From assembly GCA_034659475.1 (NCBI GenBank), contig JAYEHK010000028.1:1-24491 (forward strand): a stretch of DNA of 24,491 nucleotides. Direction: 5' to 3'. A program made the translations under genes and the position numbers. The DNA comes from JAYEHK01 sp034659475. GTDB lineage: Bacteria > Bacillota > Syntrophomonadia > Syntrophomonadales > Syntrophomonadaceae. The notes beneath the pieces are model-generated. The model did not search any database. It had not been told where the DNA came from and was given only the letters and a program-made list of their open reading frames with translations. Below, piece by piece: positions 8,840 to 16,514 of the stretch (positions within the stretch are counted from its first letter, which is position 1; the number at the start of each line of letters is the position of its first letter).

Positions 8840-9808
8840 TTGCGCACAACGTTGTCGGTTATCGTTTTAGTATGTGTTTTGTTTGTGTTTTTTACGATGC
8901 CTGTTCAGGCAGTGGGGGATCTGGGTCAAGGGGAGAAACCGAGTAGTGCTCCGATCATCGTAGATCGAACTGATTTTCCAGCTCTATATCTAAACGAGCC
9001 TAGAATGCAGGGAGAAGCTATCTGGCTACTTCAGGCCAGGCTTCGCGAACTGGGGTATGAAATTGAGCCCAATGGTTTATATGATTTCAACACCAGTGAA
9101 ACGATTCGCCTTTTTAAAATGGCTAATCAGTTAGGAACCGATGGTGTCGTAAATCGTCCTGTATGGGAAACGCTCATGTATGAACCTGATGTTAAGACTT
9201 GTTCAACAGAAGAAGAACAGCCAAAAAAAGTCAGAATCGAGATTGATGTGATCAAACACACGCTGACGGTTTTTGAAGACAATAAAGTGTCTCAAACCTA
9301 TCCCGTTGGAGTAGGTAAAAGCTCCACTCCATCCCCGTTGGGGGAGTGGAAGGTTGTTCATAAAGGGGTAGGATGGGGCAATGGCTTTGGTACGCGATGG
9401 ATGGGATTGAATGTCCCGTGGGGAATCTATGGCATTCATGGGACCAATAAACCATACTCCATTGGTTCATCGCAATCCCATGGTTGTATTCGTATGCAAA
9501 ACCGTGATGTAGAAGTTCTTTATCCAATGATTCCGGTTGGGACACTAGTGAAAATTGTGGAAGAAGGACAGATCTTTCCTAAGAATTTTAAACCTGTGCA
9601 CCTTTATCGGAAATGTTCAGGACAAAAAGTGGTGTATGTACAGAGCAGACTAAAAGAAAAGGGAATCATTTTCGATAATGCAGATGGAAGATTTGGAGCG
9701 ATGACAGAACTATCACTCAAGTACTTCCAGGCCTGGCATTGTATTGAGATAACGGGAGAAACCAACGAAGAAACCTATCAAGCTTTAGGGATGATTAACG
9801 AAAGTTAG
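8840..9808 (+). CDS. Secreted L,D-transpeptidase (YkuD) with two peptidoglycan-binding domains
   Basis: The 322-residue protein has an N-terminal signal peptide (hydrophobic residues about 4-20, ending MPVQA) and a PG_binding_1 domain (about 45-105: MQGEAIWLLQARLRELGYEI). The YkuD catalytic domain (about 130-235) carries the HGTNKPYSIG and SQSHGCIRM motifs, where Cys is the nucleophile, and a second peptidoglycan-binding repeat follows at the C-terminus. It would form L,D-cross-links in peptidoglycan outside the membrane. The start is the TTG at 8840, 9 nt after GGAGGT; the open frame runs back to an ATG at 8729, but that lies in the terminal repeat of element A and lacks a ribosome site. Confidence 0.9.
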   Translation: MRTTLSVIVLVCVLFVFFTMPVQAVGDLGQGEKPSSAPIIVDRTDFPALYLNEPRMQGEAIWLLQARLRELGYEIEPNGLYDFNTSETIRLFKMANQLGTDGVVNRPVWETLMYEPDVKTCSTEEEQPKKVRIEIDVIKHTLTVFEDNKVSQTYPVGVGKSSTPSPLGEWKVVHKGVGWGNGFGTRWMGLNVPWGIYGIHGTNKPYSIGSSQSHGCIRMQNRDVEVLYPMIPVGTLVKIVEEGQIFPKNFKPVHLYRKCSGQKVVYVQSRLKEKGIIFDNADGRFGAMTELSLKYFQAWHCIEITGETNEETYQALGMINES

Positions 9809-9837
9809 AGTGGGAGTCATTAGAAAAATGCATGTTG

Positions 9838-9866
9838 TTGACATATGCTCATACGTGCAGTAATCT
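9838..9866 (+). promoter_or_regulatory. Possible sigma-A promoter inside an inverted repeat
   Basis: TTGACA (9838-9843), a 17-nt spacer and TAATCT (9861-9866) resemble a vegetative promoter. The -35 box is also one arm of an inverted repeat: TTGACATATGCT (9838-9849) against AGCATATGTTCAA (9874-9886). A strong hairpin begins about 60 nt downstream, so the transcript could be a roughly 100-nt RNA or the leader of the following gene. The rest of 9809-10158 shows no gene. Confidence 0.4.
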
Positions 9867-9931
9867 ATATATAAGCATATGTTCAATTTAATAACCACTC
9901 ACAATGGAAGTTTTCCTCTTTGTAACACTCC

Positions 9932-9974
9932 GAAAATGCCCAAGCCTCTCTGAATGAGGGCCTTGGGCATTTTC
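9932..9974. terminator. Bidirectional Rho-independent terminator
   Basis: A 13-bp perfect stem GAAAATGCCCAAG/CTTGGGCATTTTC extends inward through CCTC/GAGG; each flank carries an A or T stretch. It ends transcription from the transpeptidase gene or from the candidate promoter at 9838. Confidence 0.8.
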
Positions 9975-10158
9975 AATTCACCTAACCGGATTATATTGTA
10001 ATCGGTCTGCAATAACAGCAACACGGATCTACCAGATTTCCTATAAAAAATAATATATCACATTAATGCATTTTATTTCTAAGATCTATACGTAAAATGG
10101 AAGAAAGAGTAAAATTAAATTGGAATGTGTATTCGATTATAAAAGAGGTGGTGTAATT

Positions 10159-11103
10159 ATGAGAATTCTGGTGGTGGGATTAGGAGCGCTGGGTAGTATT
10201 TATAGCTGTTTATTAAAGAGCAATGGACATGAAGTGTGGGGAGTTGATCAAGAAACTCTGGTACAAAAGATTGCCAAAGATGGGGTTAACGTTCACGGAA
10301 TATGGGGGGATCACTCGGCCAAACTGGATGGCGTAGGAAGAATAACAGATATGCATGGCATATACGATATTATAATCGTGTGTGTTAAATCATTTCTAAC
10401 TTCAGAAGTTACGAGAAGTTTGCAGTCCATTGTTTCAGAAGATACATATGTAATACTGGCACAAAATGGATATGGAAACTATGAAAAAGCGATTGAATAT
10501 CTCGGTTCGGAGCGCGTAGTTCTCGCACGCGTTATCTTTGGTGCGGAGACAGAAGGAGCAGGTATTTCTAAAGTAACCGTTATTGCGGATGATGTGCTGC
10601 TGGGCTCGCCGGAGAATGTGATTGATATGAGAGTACTGAAGGATCTTGCCGATGTATTTGGAGATGCGGGTATTCCGACTCGCGCTACAGATGAGATTAT
10701 GAAATACGTGTGGGGGAAAATCATTTATAACTGTGCCTTAAACCCATTGGGAGCTATTCTCGAAACAACCTATGGACAGCTGGCGATGGACAATCAAAGT
10801 AAGGTCATTATGGATGGCATTATTAAAGAGATTTTTGAAGTTCTGGCAGTGATGAAACAAGAGACCCTCTGGCCCAATGCAAAAGCATATATGGATGAAT
10901 TCTATGATGAATTGATTCCCGCCACACGGAATCATCATTCCTCCATGCTTCAGGACGTTCAAGCAGGTCGAAGGACAGAAATAGATTCACTAAATGGTGC
11001 GGTGTGTGAATTGGGAAAAAAATACGGTGTCCAGATTGTAGCCAATGAAATGGTGCGAACCATGTTAAAGAATAAAGCATTGCTGGTGAATCCGCAGGGG
11101 TAA
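10159..11103 (+). CDS. 2-dehydropantoate 2-reductase-family protein (ketopantoate reductase-like)
   Basis: The 314-residue protein starts with a Rossmann NADPH-binding motif (MRILVVGLGALGSIYSCLL) and carries ApbA/PanE features: IIIVCVKSF, VILAQNGYGN, the catalytic Lys in YVWGKIIYNCALNPLGAI, and the C-terminal segment SMLQDVQAGRRTEIDSLNGAV. PanE reduces 2-dehydropantoate to pantoate for coenzyme A synthesis, but the family includes paralogs acting on other 2-oxo acids and no pan genes are nearby, so panE is not assigned. The ATG at 10159 is preceded by GAGGTGGTG; an upstream ATG at 10120 has no site. It is monocistronic, followed by repeat DNA. Confidence 0.85.
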   Translation: MRILVVGLGALGSIYSCLLKSNGHEVWGVDQETLVQKIAKDGVNVHGIWGDHSAKLDGVGRITDMHGIYDIIIVCVKSFLTSEVTRSLQSIVSEDTYVILAQNGYGNYEKAIEYLGSERVVLARVIFGAETEGAGISKVTVIADDVLLGSPENVIDMRVLKDLADVFGDAGIPTRATDEIMKYVWGKIIYNCALNPLGAILETTYGQLAMDNQSKVIMDGIIKEIFEVLAVMKQETLWPNAKAYMDEFYDELIPATRNHHSSMLQDVQAGRRTEIDSLNGAVCELGKKYGVQIVANEMVRTMLKNKALLVNPQG

Positions 11104-11139
11104 CGACTGAATAAGGGATAAGAGGTTGGCTTCCTATCC

Positions 11140-11500
11140 ACTCACTGTCTCAGGCGATAACCAATGATGAAAATAGGTGCCGCGTGAGGGCGAGTCACGG
11201 GGACAGGTCCGCATCCATAATAGTGAACGCAGTAAACATCAGCGTCCTATTTACACGAACGAAGTGAGTATCAGTTGCACCTGTAAGGTGTGGTACCCGT
11301 TAGGGTGTGTCTATTTCAACGTCTATTTTCTAATTAACCACCCATGGCCGCGAGCCACAACCACCGATGAAAATCGGTGAGAGGTAAGGAACCCCTTAAC
11401 CAATAAATAAAATCCGTGTTAATCCGGGAAATTCGTGTAATCCGTGTCTATTAAACCTATTTTCTAATTAATTTATCAGCAGAACCTTCCCCGTGATCTA
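11140..11500. repeat. Repeat-rich gene-free stretch, including micro-hairpin copy M2
   Basis: No credible gene lies between 11104 and 11500. Reading inward, 11197-11215 is the inverse of the left end of M1. The stretch 11240-11310 holds TCAGCGTCCTATTTA, a GTATCAGTTGCAC segment, a CACCT/AGGTG hairpin and a GTACCCGTTAGGGT hairpin, homologous to 17545-17640. The stretch 11343-11381 holds the CCATGG and CACCGAT-GAAA-ATCGGTG motifs inverted relative to M1 and M3. From 11410 to 11450 there are repeated TCCGTGT-type words, distantly like the arms of elements D and E. It appears to be a composite of several insertions. Confidence 0.6.
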
Positions 11501-12194
11501 CTAAAAATTCGTACCTCCACGGATGCCTGATTCAATATTATTAATATGAACTAACATCTGTTTCTTAGCTTCTTCTGGTTTTCGTTCGAGAATGGCTCGG
11601 TAAATGGCTTCGTGTTTTTGGTGTTGCATAGAGATTTTCCCGGTCACTGCGGAATGAACTGTGCATTAAGTCAGCAACTGTGTTCATGATACGAAGCAAG
11701 ATGGTATTTTTGGTCGCTTCGGCGATGGCAAAATGAAAGCGTAGATCAGCTGCCACGGCTTCTTGCACGGTGCTGGAAGCTTTCATTTTTTTCAGACTTT
11801 TGTCAATTTTATTTAGGTCTTCCTGGGAAGCCCGCTCGGCTGCGAGGGCCGCTGATTCGGATTCCAGTACCCGCCTCACTTCCATCATCTGGGCACCGGG
11901 ATTTTGTTCTACTGCCAGCACCAGGGCAAGTGGCTCAAAGGTTTCCTGATCATTGGTCTGTCTGACAAAGGTACCTTCTCCGGGTCTAATATCAAGAATG
12001 CCGATTGCTTCAAGTGCTGTTAATGCTTCTCGGACTGAAGCCCGGCTAACCCCTAAAGACTCTGCCATGTCGCGTTCTGAAGGAAGTTTATTTCCCGGTT
12101 TGAGCTCACCCCGCTTAATCATTTCCTTCAGCTGTTCCACGATTTCCTCATATATTTTTTTTGTCTTAATCGGCTGAAAGCTAATATCAACCAC
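11501..12194 (-). pseudogene. FadR/GntR-family transcription regulator, frameshifted
   Basis: The N-terminal winged-helix domain (about 1-75) is clear: KIYEEIVEQLKEMIKRGELKPG, KLPSERDMAESLGVSRASVREAL, and IRPGEGTFV. The FCD ligand domain follows (VRRVLESESAALAAERAS, ADLRFHFAIAEATKN). The open frame ends at 11565 after unrelated Arg-rich residues. Moving one frame near 11635-11641, in a run read GGGAAAA on the minus strand, restores the normal C-terminal ending QHQKHEAIYRAILERKPEEA to a stop at 11501. The repaired length would be about 230 residues, typical of the family. So there is one extra base: a real inactivating mutation or a sequence error. The start is GTG with a weak site. It lies behind the kor operon and a terminator; such regulators usually control a neighbouring metabolic operon. 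Confidence 0.85.
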
Positions 12195-12225
12195 CTGCTT
12201 TTCAATTAATTTTCAAGATAACATA

Positions 12226-12605
12226 TGGCACAGTAGACAGATTATGCGCGACAAGAGAGGTTGAATGGACGCTGACTCACGCGGACTTTTTGGACCTTCG
12301 CGGACCCATTTTTATTTATTTGATATTGATTCCCATGCAAAAGCCAACAAAGCTTCTTATTAAAAAGAATAATGTTTTTCGCAAGATTTACAAATGTGTT
12401 CTGACCCCATTTGTTACTGATTCCTCAAGTTGGCTAACGTTTGCCTTATTTGCATTGGTTAATTCTAATTCATCGGAAGATCAAGCATTCTTGATGAGTT
12501 AAAGAAAAATATTAAAAAAGTCCGCGAAAGTCCATTAGGTCCGCGTCAGTCCGCGTCTATTCAACTTCTCTCCTTACTGCGCATAATCTGTATTCTGCGA
12601 CACAT
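12226..12605. mobile_element. Inverted-repeat element D (MITE-like, GCGGAC arms)
   Basis: The left end GCACAGTAGACAGATTATGCG and the inverted right end (12581-12605, reading GTGTCGCAGAATACAGATT on the minus strand) continue into matching arms: GTTGAATGGACGC ... CACGCGGACT on the left and the inverse of GTCCGCGTCTATTCAAC on the right, more than 60 bp in all. The arms repeat GCGGAC-type words. The core (12331-12520) is about 190 bp, AT-rich and non-coding, and is closely shared with element E. It separates the kor operon from the GntR gene. The terminal repeat is the same as in A, B and C, though the interior is unrelated. Confidence 0.75.
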
Positions 12606-12691
12606 GATTTGTTTTTATTGTACAGTAAAGCCAGGGGATATGAAAACTGATTTCTTTGTGACAGAATCGATGGGTGGGAAGAGAAGGGGGC

Positions 12692-12725
12692 GAAAAGGAG
12701 GGATGAATGCTGTCATCCCTCTTTG
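12692..12725 (-). terminator. Terminator of the kor operon
   Basis: On the minus strand, GAGGGATGA and TCATCCCTC form a 9-bp stem with a 6-nt loop, followed by CTTTTCG. It lies about 20 nt after the korC stop and makes co-transcription with the downstream GntR gene unlikely. Confidence 0.75.
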
Positions 12726-12746
12726 GTGATGTTTCTGTTGTGTAGA

Positions 12747-13316
12747 TCAGGCGATATTTGTTATTTCGCGAACGGGCAGATGTTTAACATAATCCATGCC
12801 TGCTTCAATGGTCTTCTGATTAAGCGGCATTTTATCCAGATATCTGCCTTTAAAGGTCTTGACCAGATACTCATAAATATTTTCGTTGTTTACCATCTGG
12901 GTAAGTTGTAACAGTGCACCCAGCATTACCATGTTGGACCCGCGGGAAAAGCCGGCCTCATCTGCCAGTTCCTGACAGGGGATTTCATAGCTGTCAATAT
13001 CGTCCCTGACGGTGTCCCGGTGAATCAGAGATTGATTTACCAGCAGAAGGCCACCTTTTTTGACCAAGGGTTCAAATTTATCCAGGGAAGGATGGTTCAT
13101 AGCGATAATGGTTTCGGGAAAAGCAACCACTGGTGAACTGATCTCGTCTTCTGAAATAATGACGGTACAGTTGGCAGTTCCACCTCGCATTTCGGCTCCG
13201 TAGGCGGGTACATAAGAAACGTGCTTACCCTCGCACATTCCTGCATGAGCAAGAAAAAGTCCCATCGATAAAACACCCTGACCTCCAAATCCTGCCAGTA
13301 TCATTTCTCTTTTCAT
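12747..13316 (-). CDS. korC: 2-oxoacid:ferredoxin oxidoreductase, gamma subunit
   Basis: The 189-residue protein is the catalytic-complex gamma subunit (POR_N/gamma family): MILAGFGGQGVLSMGLFLAHAG, SYVPAYGAEMRGGTANCTVIIS, and MNHPSLDKFEPLVKKGG. It completes the CoA-acylating oxidoreductase that converts a 2-oxo acid to its acyl-CoA while reducing ferredoxin. It is the last gene of a minus-strand operon in the order delta-alpha-beta-gamma, 22 nt after korB. Which 2-oxo acid is used (2-oxoglutarate, or branched-chain as in the Vor enzymes) cannot be decided from this sequence; the gene symbol is therefore provisional. Confidence 0.85.
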   Translation of the reverse strand: MKREMILAGFGGQGVLSMGLFLAHAGMCEGKHVSYVPAYGAEMRGGTANCTVIISEDEISSPVVAFPETIIAMNHPSLDKFEPLVKKGGLLLVNQSLIHRDTVRDDIDSYEIPCQELADEAGFSRGSNMVMLGALLQLTQMVNNENIYEYLVKTFKGRYLDKMPLNQKTIEAGMDYVKHLPVREITNIA

Positions 13317-13338
13317 TCTTTATTCACTCCTTTATTTT

Positions 13339-14100
13339 TCAAAACGAACCTGCAGATGATGGGTCGGTAGGTACTTTGTATTCACCCAGCGGGTAAACCG
13401 CTGTCATGTTTTCTTCTACATGTTTTAAGGCCTGCAGGGGGTTCATCCCCCAATTTGTAGGGCAGGCCGATAAGATTTCAACCATACTGAATCCCAAGCC
13501 GGCCATCTGCGTTTCAAAAGCTTTGCGAATGGCTTTTTTGGTCTTGTTTACCTGGGCAGGATTAAAGACTGCTGTCCGTGCAATGTAGGCTGCTCCATCC
13601 ATGGTTGCCAGCATCTCACATACCTTCATGGGATAACCTGCCTGTTCACGGGTTCTTCCTTTCGGTGTGGTGGATGTCTTCTGACCTAACAGAGTGGTAG
13701 GAGCCATTTGTCCTCCTGTCATCCCGTACAGACTGTTGTTAACGAAAATAATAGTGATGTTTTCTCCGCGCACGGCTGAATGAACCATCTCGGTTGTTCC
13801 AATGGCAGCCAGGTCTCCATCGCCCTGGTAGGTGAAAACCAGTTTATCGGGGTGAACTCGTTTCACACCCGTTGCAACTGCCGGTGCTCTTCCGTGGGAT
13901 GGACCGATTCCATCAAAATTAAAATAGTTGTAAGAAAAAACTCCGCATCCAACGGAACCGACTCCGATGGTTTGACTCTGCAGGCCCATTTCTTCTACGA
14001 CTTCTGCACACAGGCGGTGTATGATTCCATGGTTACAACCCGGGCAAAAGTGCCAGGGAACGTCCGTTAGGGTTGTGGGTTTTACATAGCCTTTTGCCAT
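13339..14100 (-). CDS. korB: 2-oxoacid:ferredoxin oxidoreductase, beta (thiamine diphosphate) subunit
   Basis: The 253-residue protein has the TPP-binding features of the beta subunit: FCPGCNHGIIHRLCAEV at the start, GVGSVGCGVFSYNYF, HGRAPAVATGVKRVHPD, and the metal/TPP motif GDGDLAAIGTTEMVHSA followed by NNSLYGMTGGQMAPTTL. It holds the cofactor that decarboxylates the 2-oxo acid. It begins 3 nt after korA ends, so translation is probably coupled. The length matches Kor/Vor beta subunits. Confidence 0.9.
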   Translation of the reverse strand: MAKGYVKPTTLTDVPWHFCPGCNHGIIHRLCAEVVEEMGLQSQTIGVGSVGCGVFSYNYFNFDGIGPSHGRAPAVATGVKRVHPDKLVFTYQGDGDLAAIGTTEMVHSAVRGENITIIFVNNSLYGMTGGQMAPTTLLGQKTSTTPKGRTREQAGYPMKVCEMLATMDGAAYIARTAVFNPAQVNKTKKAIRKAFETQMAGLGFSMVEILSACPTNWGMNPLQALKHVEENMTAVYPLGEYKVPTDPSSAGSF

Positions 14101-14103
14101 TTA

Positions 14104-15153
14104 CTACACCTCCGTTTCTTTTCGTATGGCTTCAAAGATCTCTTCCGGAGATGGGACCAGGCCAATTCGGTTGAATAGTTTTACCGGGATTCTATCTCTT
14201 ATAGACAGACGAACATCTTCAATCATCTGTCCCATACTGATTTCGGCACTAATTACTGTTTTGGCGTTCCTGGCAGCATTGTTCAAGGCCTCATCGGGAA
14301 AAGGCCACAGGGTTATGGGGCGGAAAAGGCCGGCTTTAATTCCATTTTCTCTGGCCATTTCAACCGCTGCTTTCGTGACCCTGGATGTGATTCCATAAGA
14401 AATCAGCAAGATTTCTGCATCCTCTGTTAGGTATTCAGAAGAACGTTTTTCGCATGCTTCAATGGCAGCATATTTTTCGAATAAATGGAAACAATGATTT
14501 TCCAGTTCGTCAGCTGGTAGATAAAGTGTATGCACGATATTGGGACCACGTCCCTGCATGCCTGTTGTTGCCCAAGGGCGATCCACAGCGGAGGTGACGG
14601 CCTCCGGGAATCTTACTGGTTCCATCATTTGACCCAGCATACCATCCCCGAAGATTACCACAATGGTGCGATATTTTTCAGATAACTCGAAGGCTAGCAT
14701 CGTATGATCAATCAGTTCCTGTACAGAGGAAGGTGCCAGTACAATCAACTTGTAATCACCATGACCTCCGCCTTTAACGGACTGAAAATAATCAGCCTGA
14801 GAGGGGTGAATTCCGCCTAGCCCTGGTGAGCCTCGCATGATGTTAACGATAACTGCGGGTAGTTCAGCTGATGCGATATAAGAAATACCTTCTTGCATGA
14901 GTGAGATTCCCGGACTTGATGACGCTGTCATAACTCGTGCGCCTGATGCCGAAGCACCAAATACCATATTAATGGCCGAGACTTCACTTTCTGCTTGCAC
15001 ATAAGAACCGCCTTCTTCAGGCAGACGACGCGCCAGATGTTCCAGGACCTCCGTTTGGGGAGTAATTGGGTATCCAAAGAAATGTCGGCAGTTTGCACGA
15101 ATTGCTGCTTCACCGATCGCTTCATTTCCTTTCATGAGTACTAATTCCGCCAT
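14104..15153 (-). CDS. korA: 2-oxoacid:ferredoxin oxidoreductase, alpha subunit
   Basis: The 349-residue protein carries the pyruvate-flavodoxin/ferredoxin oxidoreductase N-terminal domain (LMKGNEAIGEAAIRANCRHFFGYPITPQTEV, about 5-35) and the ASSSPGISLMQEGISYI loop. A transketolase-C-like domain II follows in the C-terminal third (about 240-345). The length and the short domain organisation fit the Kor/Vor class rather than pyruvate synthase. It sits between korD (3 nt upstream) and korB (3 nt downstream). The alpha subunit largely shapes substrate choice, but I cannot read specificity from it. Confidence 0.9.
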   Translation of the reverse strand: MAELVLMKGNEAIGEAAIRANCRHFFGYPITPQTEVLEHLARRLPEEGGSYVQAESEVSAINMVFGASASGARVMTASSSPGISLMQEGISYIASAELPAVIVNIMRGSPGLGGIHPSQADYFQSVKGGGHGDYKLIVLAPSSVQELIDHTMLAFELSEKYRTIVVIFGDGMLGQMMEPVRFPEAVTSAVDRPWATTGMQGRGPNIVHTLYLPADELENHCFHLFEKYAAIEACEKRSSEYLTEDAEILLISYGITSRVTKAAVEMARENGIKAGLFRPITLWPFPDEALNNAARNAKTVISAEISMGQMIEDVRLSIRDRIPVKLFNRIGLVPSPEEIFEAIRKETEV

Positions 15154-15156
15154 TTC

Positions 15157-15363
15157 CTAAACCTCCTTTACCTCGATAATGACCTCGGGACACATGGAAG
15201 CGCAAATACCACATCCAGTACACTTCTCAAGATCCTTAACGAGGGCATAACGATAACCAAGATTATTCATTTCCTGACTGAATTCTAAAATCTTTTTAGG
15301 GCAAAATTCTATACAGAAGCCACAGCCTTTGCATCGTTCCTTTTGAAAACTAAGCTGTATCAT
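15157..15363 (-). CDS. korD: 2-oxoacid:ferredoxin oxidoreductase, delta subunit (2x[4Fe-4S] ferredoxin)
   Basis: The 68-residue protein has two [4Fe-4S] motifs, CKGCGFCIEFCP (about 10-21) and CTGCGICASMCP (about 48-59), typical of the ferredoxin-like delta subunit that passes electrons from the TPP site to free ferredoxin. It is the first gene of the operon, with AGGAGG 11 nt before its ATG. A FadR-type palindrome lies about 85 nt upstream. Confidence 0.9.
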   Translation of the reverse strand: MIQLSFQKERCKGCGFCIEFCPKKILEFSQEMNNLGYRYALVKDLEKCTGCGICASMCPEVIIEVKEV

Positions 15364-15447
15364 TTGTAATTAAGCCTCCTTTTTATAGTTTGGTTTATCC
15401 ATCCAGAGGAAAAACCGTGTGCTTTATAGACTAACTAGACTGCCTGA

Positions 15448-15458
15448 TGGTCAGACCA
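15448..15458. promoter_or_regulatory. FadR/GntR-type operator upstream of the kor operon
   Basis: TGGTCAGACCA is a perfect 11-bp palindrome with the half-sites of the known FadR operator (AACTGGTCNGACCAGTT). On the minus strand it directly follows TATAGT, a possible -10 box, in the korD leader, so binding would block transcription. The natural candidate to bind it is the frameshifted FadR-type regulator at the far end of the operon. The assignment is by motif and position only. Confidence 0.55.
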
Positions 15459-15507
15459 CTATATCCAAAATGTATTCGGTGTTTTTTGAAATATTCCTGC
15501 TAACTAA

Positions 15508-15654
15508 TCAAAAAAATATATTATTAATGGAATAAACGAAATATTTTGTGAAGGATATGGTGTTGAAGAAGAGAAAAAAGTGCAAAAACTAACATGCTGC
15601 GCAATGAAAAATTGCTTTCCCTGCAAAAAACATCAAATCTACCTGTTTGAATGA
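15508..15654 (+). other. Possible small Cys-rich reading frame (48 codons), unproven
   Basis: In the 480-bp gap between korD and yedF, one frame reads without stop from 15508 to 15654 and ends with a cysteine cluster (LTCCAMKNCFPCKKHQIYLF). There is no ATG before the cluster and no good ribosome site, so it may be a remnant of a metal- or redox-type protein or chance. The rest of 15364-15845 contains the kor leader and the yedF upstream region. Confidence 0.25.
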
Positions 15655-15845
15655 ATCTATCGCCCAATGGGCACTTATACGTGTAAACTCACGCATATTA
15701 CTTTTTGCGGAGAAATCAAATCTGTATGTACAGGAATGAGTGTGGTGAAAAGCAAATATAAACATAACTATATATTATAGTTTGAAGTTATGGGTTGTGT
15801 GCTAAAATATAAAATGAATACATGTGAAGGAGTTGAAGTTTCACC

Positions 15846-16430
15846 ATGAAAAAAATAGTTGATGCTCGCGGGCTTTCTTGTCCGCAACCAGTAGTGCTAA
15901 CAAAAAAAGCTTTGGATATTTCTGAAATACAGGAAGTAATTACCATTGTTGATAATAAGACTGCACTGGAAAACGTATCAAAATTGGTTAATAGTATGCA
16001 TTTTGAGAGTAACGTGGATGAAAAGGTTGACGGGTACTACATTGATATATTAAAAGGTGCGGATTTAGTTGAGGAAGAGAAACAAGTCAGCAGAGGAAAT
16101 ACTGTGATTTTGATCTGCAGCAATCTATTAGGACAGGGCGAAGCCAAACTGGGTAACATGCTTATGAAAAGTTTTATCTATACACTAACCCAAATGGAAG
16201 GCGAACTGAACGCGATCATATTTATGAATAGCGGCGTCATGCTGAGCACAGAGGGTTCAGAATTAGTTGAACACATTCAGGTGCTTGAAAGTTCAGGCGT
16301 AGAGGTTCTCTCCTGCGGAACATGCCTTGATTTTTATAATCTAGGTGATAAATTGAAAGTAGGGGACGTATCCAATATGTACACCATTACTGAAAAACTG
16401 ATGCAGGCCAGCAAGGTGATCAGCGTTTAA
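15846..16430 (+). CDS. yedF: YedF-type protein: TusA-like plus DsrE-like domains (selenium-metabolism associated)
   Basis: The 194-residue protein begins with a TusA/SirA domain (about 1-70) carrying the Cys-Pro-x-Pro motif in DARGLSCPQPVV. It continues with a DsrE/F-like domain (about 85-194: TVILICSNLLGQGEAKLGNMLMKSFIYTL, then GVEVLSCGTCLDFYNL). This two-domain form is the YedF family often found in selenium-using organisms, where it is thought to handle sulfur or selenium; a direct role is not proven. The ATG at 15846 has AAGGAG 13-18 nt upstream. No selD, selA or other sel genes are in the window. Confidence 0.88.
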   Translation: MKKIVDARGLSCPQPVVLTKKALDISEIQEVITIVDNKTALENVSKLVNSMHFESNVDEKVDGYYIDILKGADLVEEEKQVSRGNTVILICSNLLGQGEAKLGNMLMKSFIYTLTQMEGELNAIIFMNSGVMLSTEGSELVEHIQVLESSGVEVLSCGTCLDFYNLGDKLKVGDVSNMYTITEKLMQASKVISV

Positions 16431-16438
16431 TAAGCGAG

Positions 16439-16495
16439 AATGACACAGGGGGACGAGGTACCTGTCCCCTTGTCCCTCCTGTGTCATTTGTGTTT
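16439..16495 (+). terminator. REP-like GACACAGG palindrome, probable yedF terminator
   Basis: AATGACACAGG (16439-16449) pairs with CCTGTGTCATT (16478-16488), with a second inner GGGGAC/GTCCCC stem around AGGTACCT, then TTGTGTTTTG. It lies 9 nt after the yedF stop. The inner words CTGTCCCC and GGGGACAGG recur at 5543 and 11209, so it may be a dispersed palindrome used as a terminator. Confidence 0.6.
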
Positions 16496-16514
16496 TGAAA
16501 GAGGTTTGAGGAAG

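Noticed and set aside
11177..11380. 67-codon open frame after the ketopantoate-reductase-family gene
   Set aside because: It runs across dispersed repeats, lacks a ribosome site and resembles no protein family I recognise.
12290..12502. 70-codon open frame inside element D
   Set aside because: The homologous core in E is interrupted by an insertion and indels that do not keep the frame, so the core is not coding.
12747..15363. Pyruvate:ferredoxin or indolepyruvate:ferredoxin oxidoreductase for the kor operon
   Set aside because: The delta-alpha-beta-gamma order, the 349-residue alpha subunit and the separate 68-residue ferredoxin fit the Kor/Vor class better; exact substrate is left open.
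16440..16514. Upstream start for the metallophosphoesterase
   Set aside because: The extension translates the GACACAGG palindrome that follows yedF; the ATG at 16515 gives a normal signal-anchor start.
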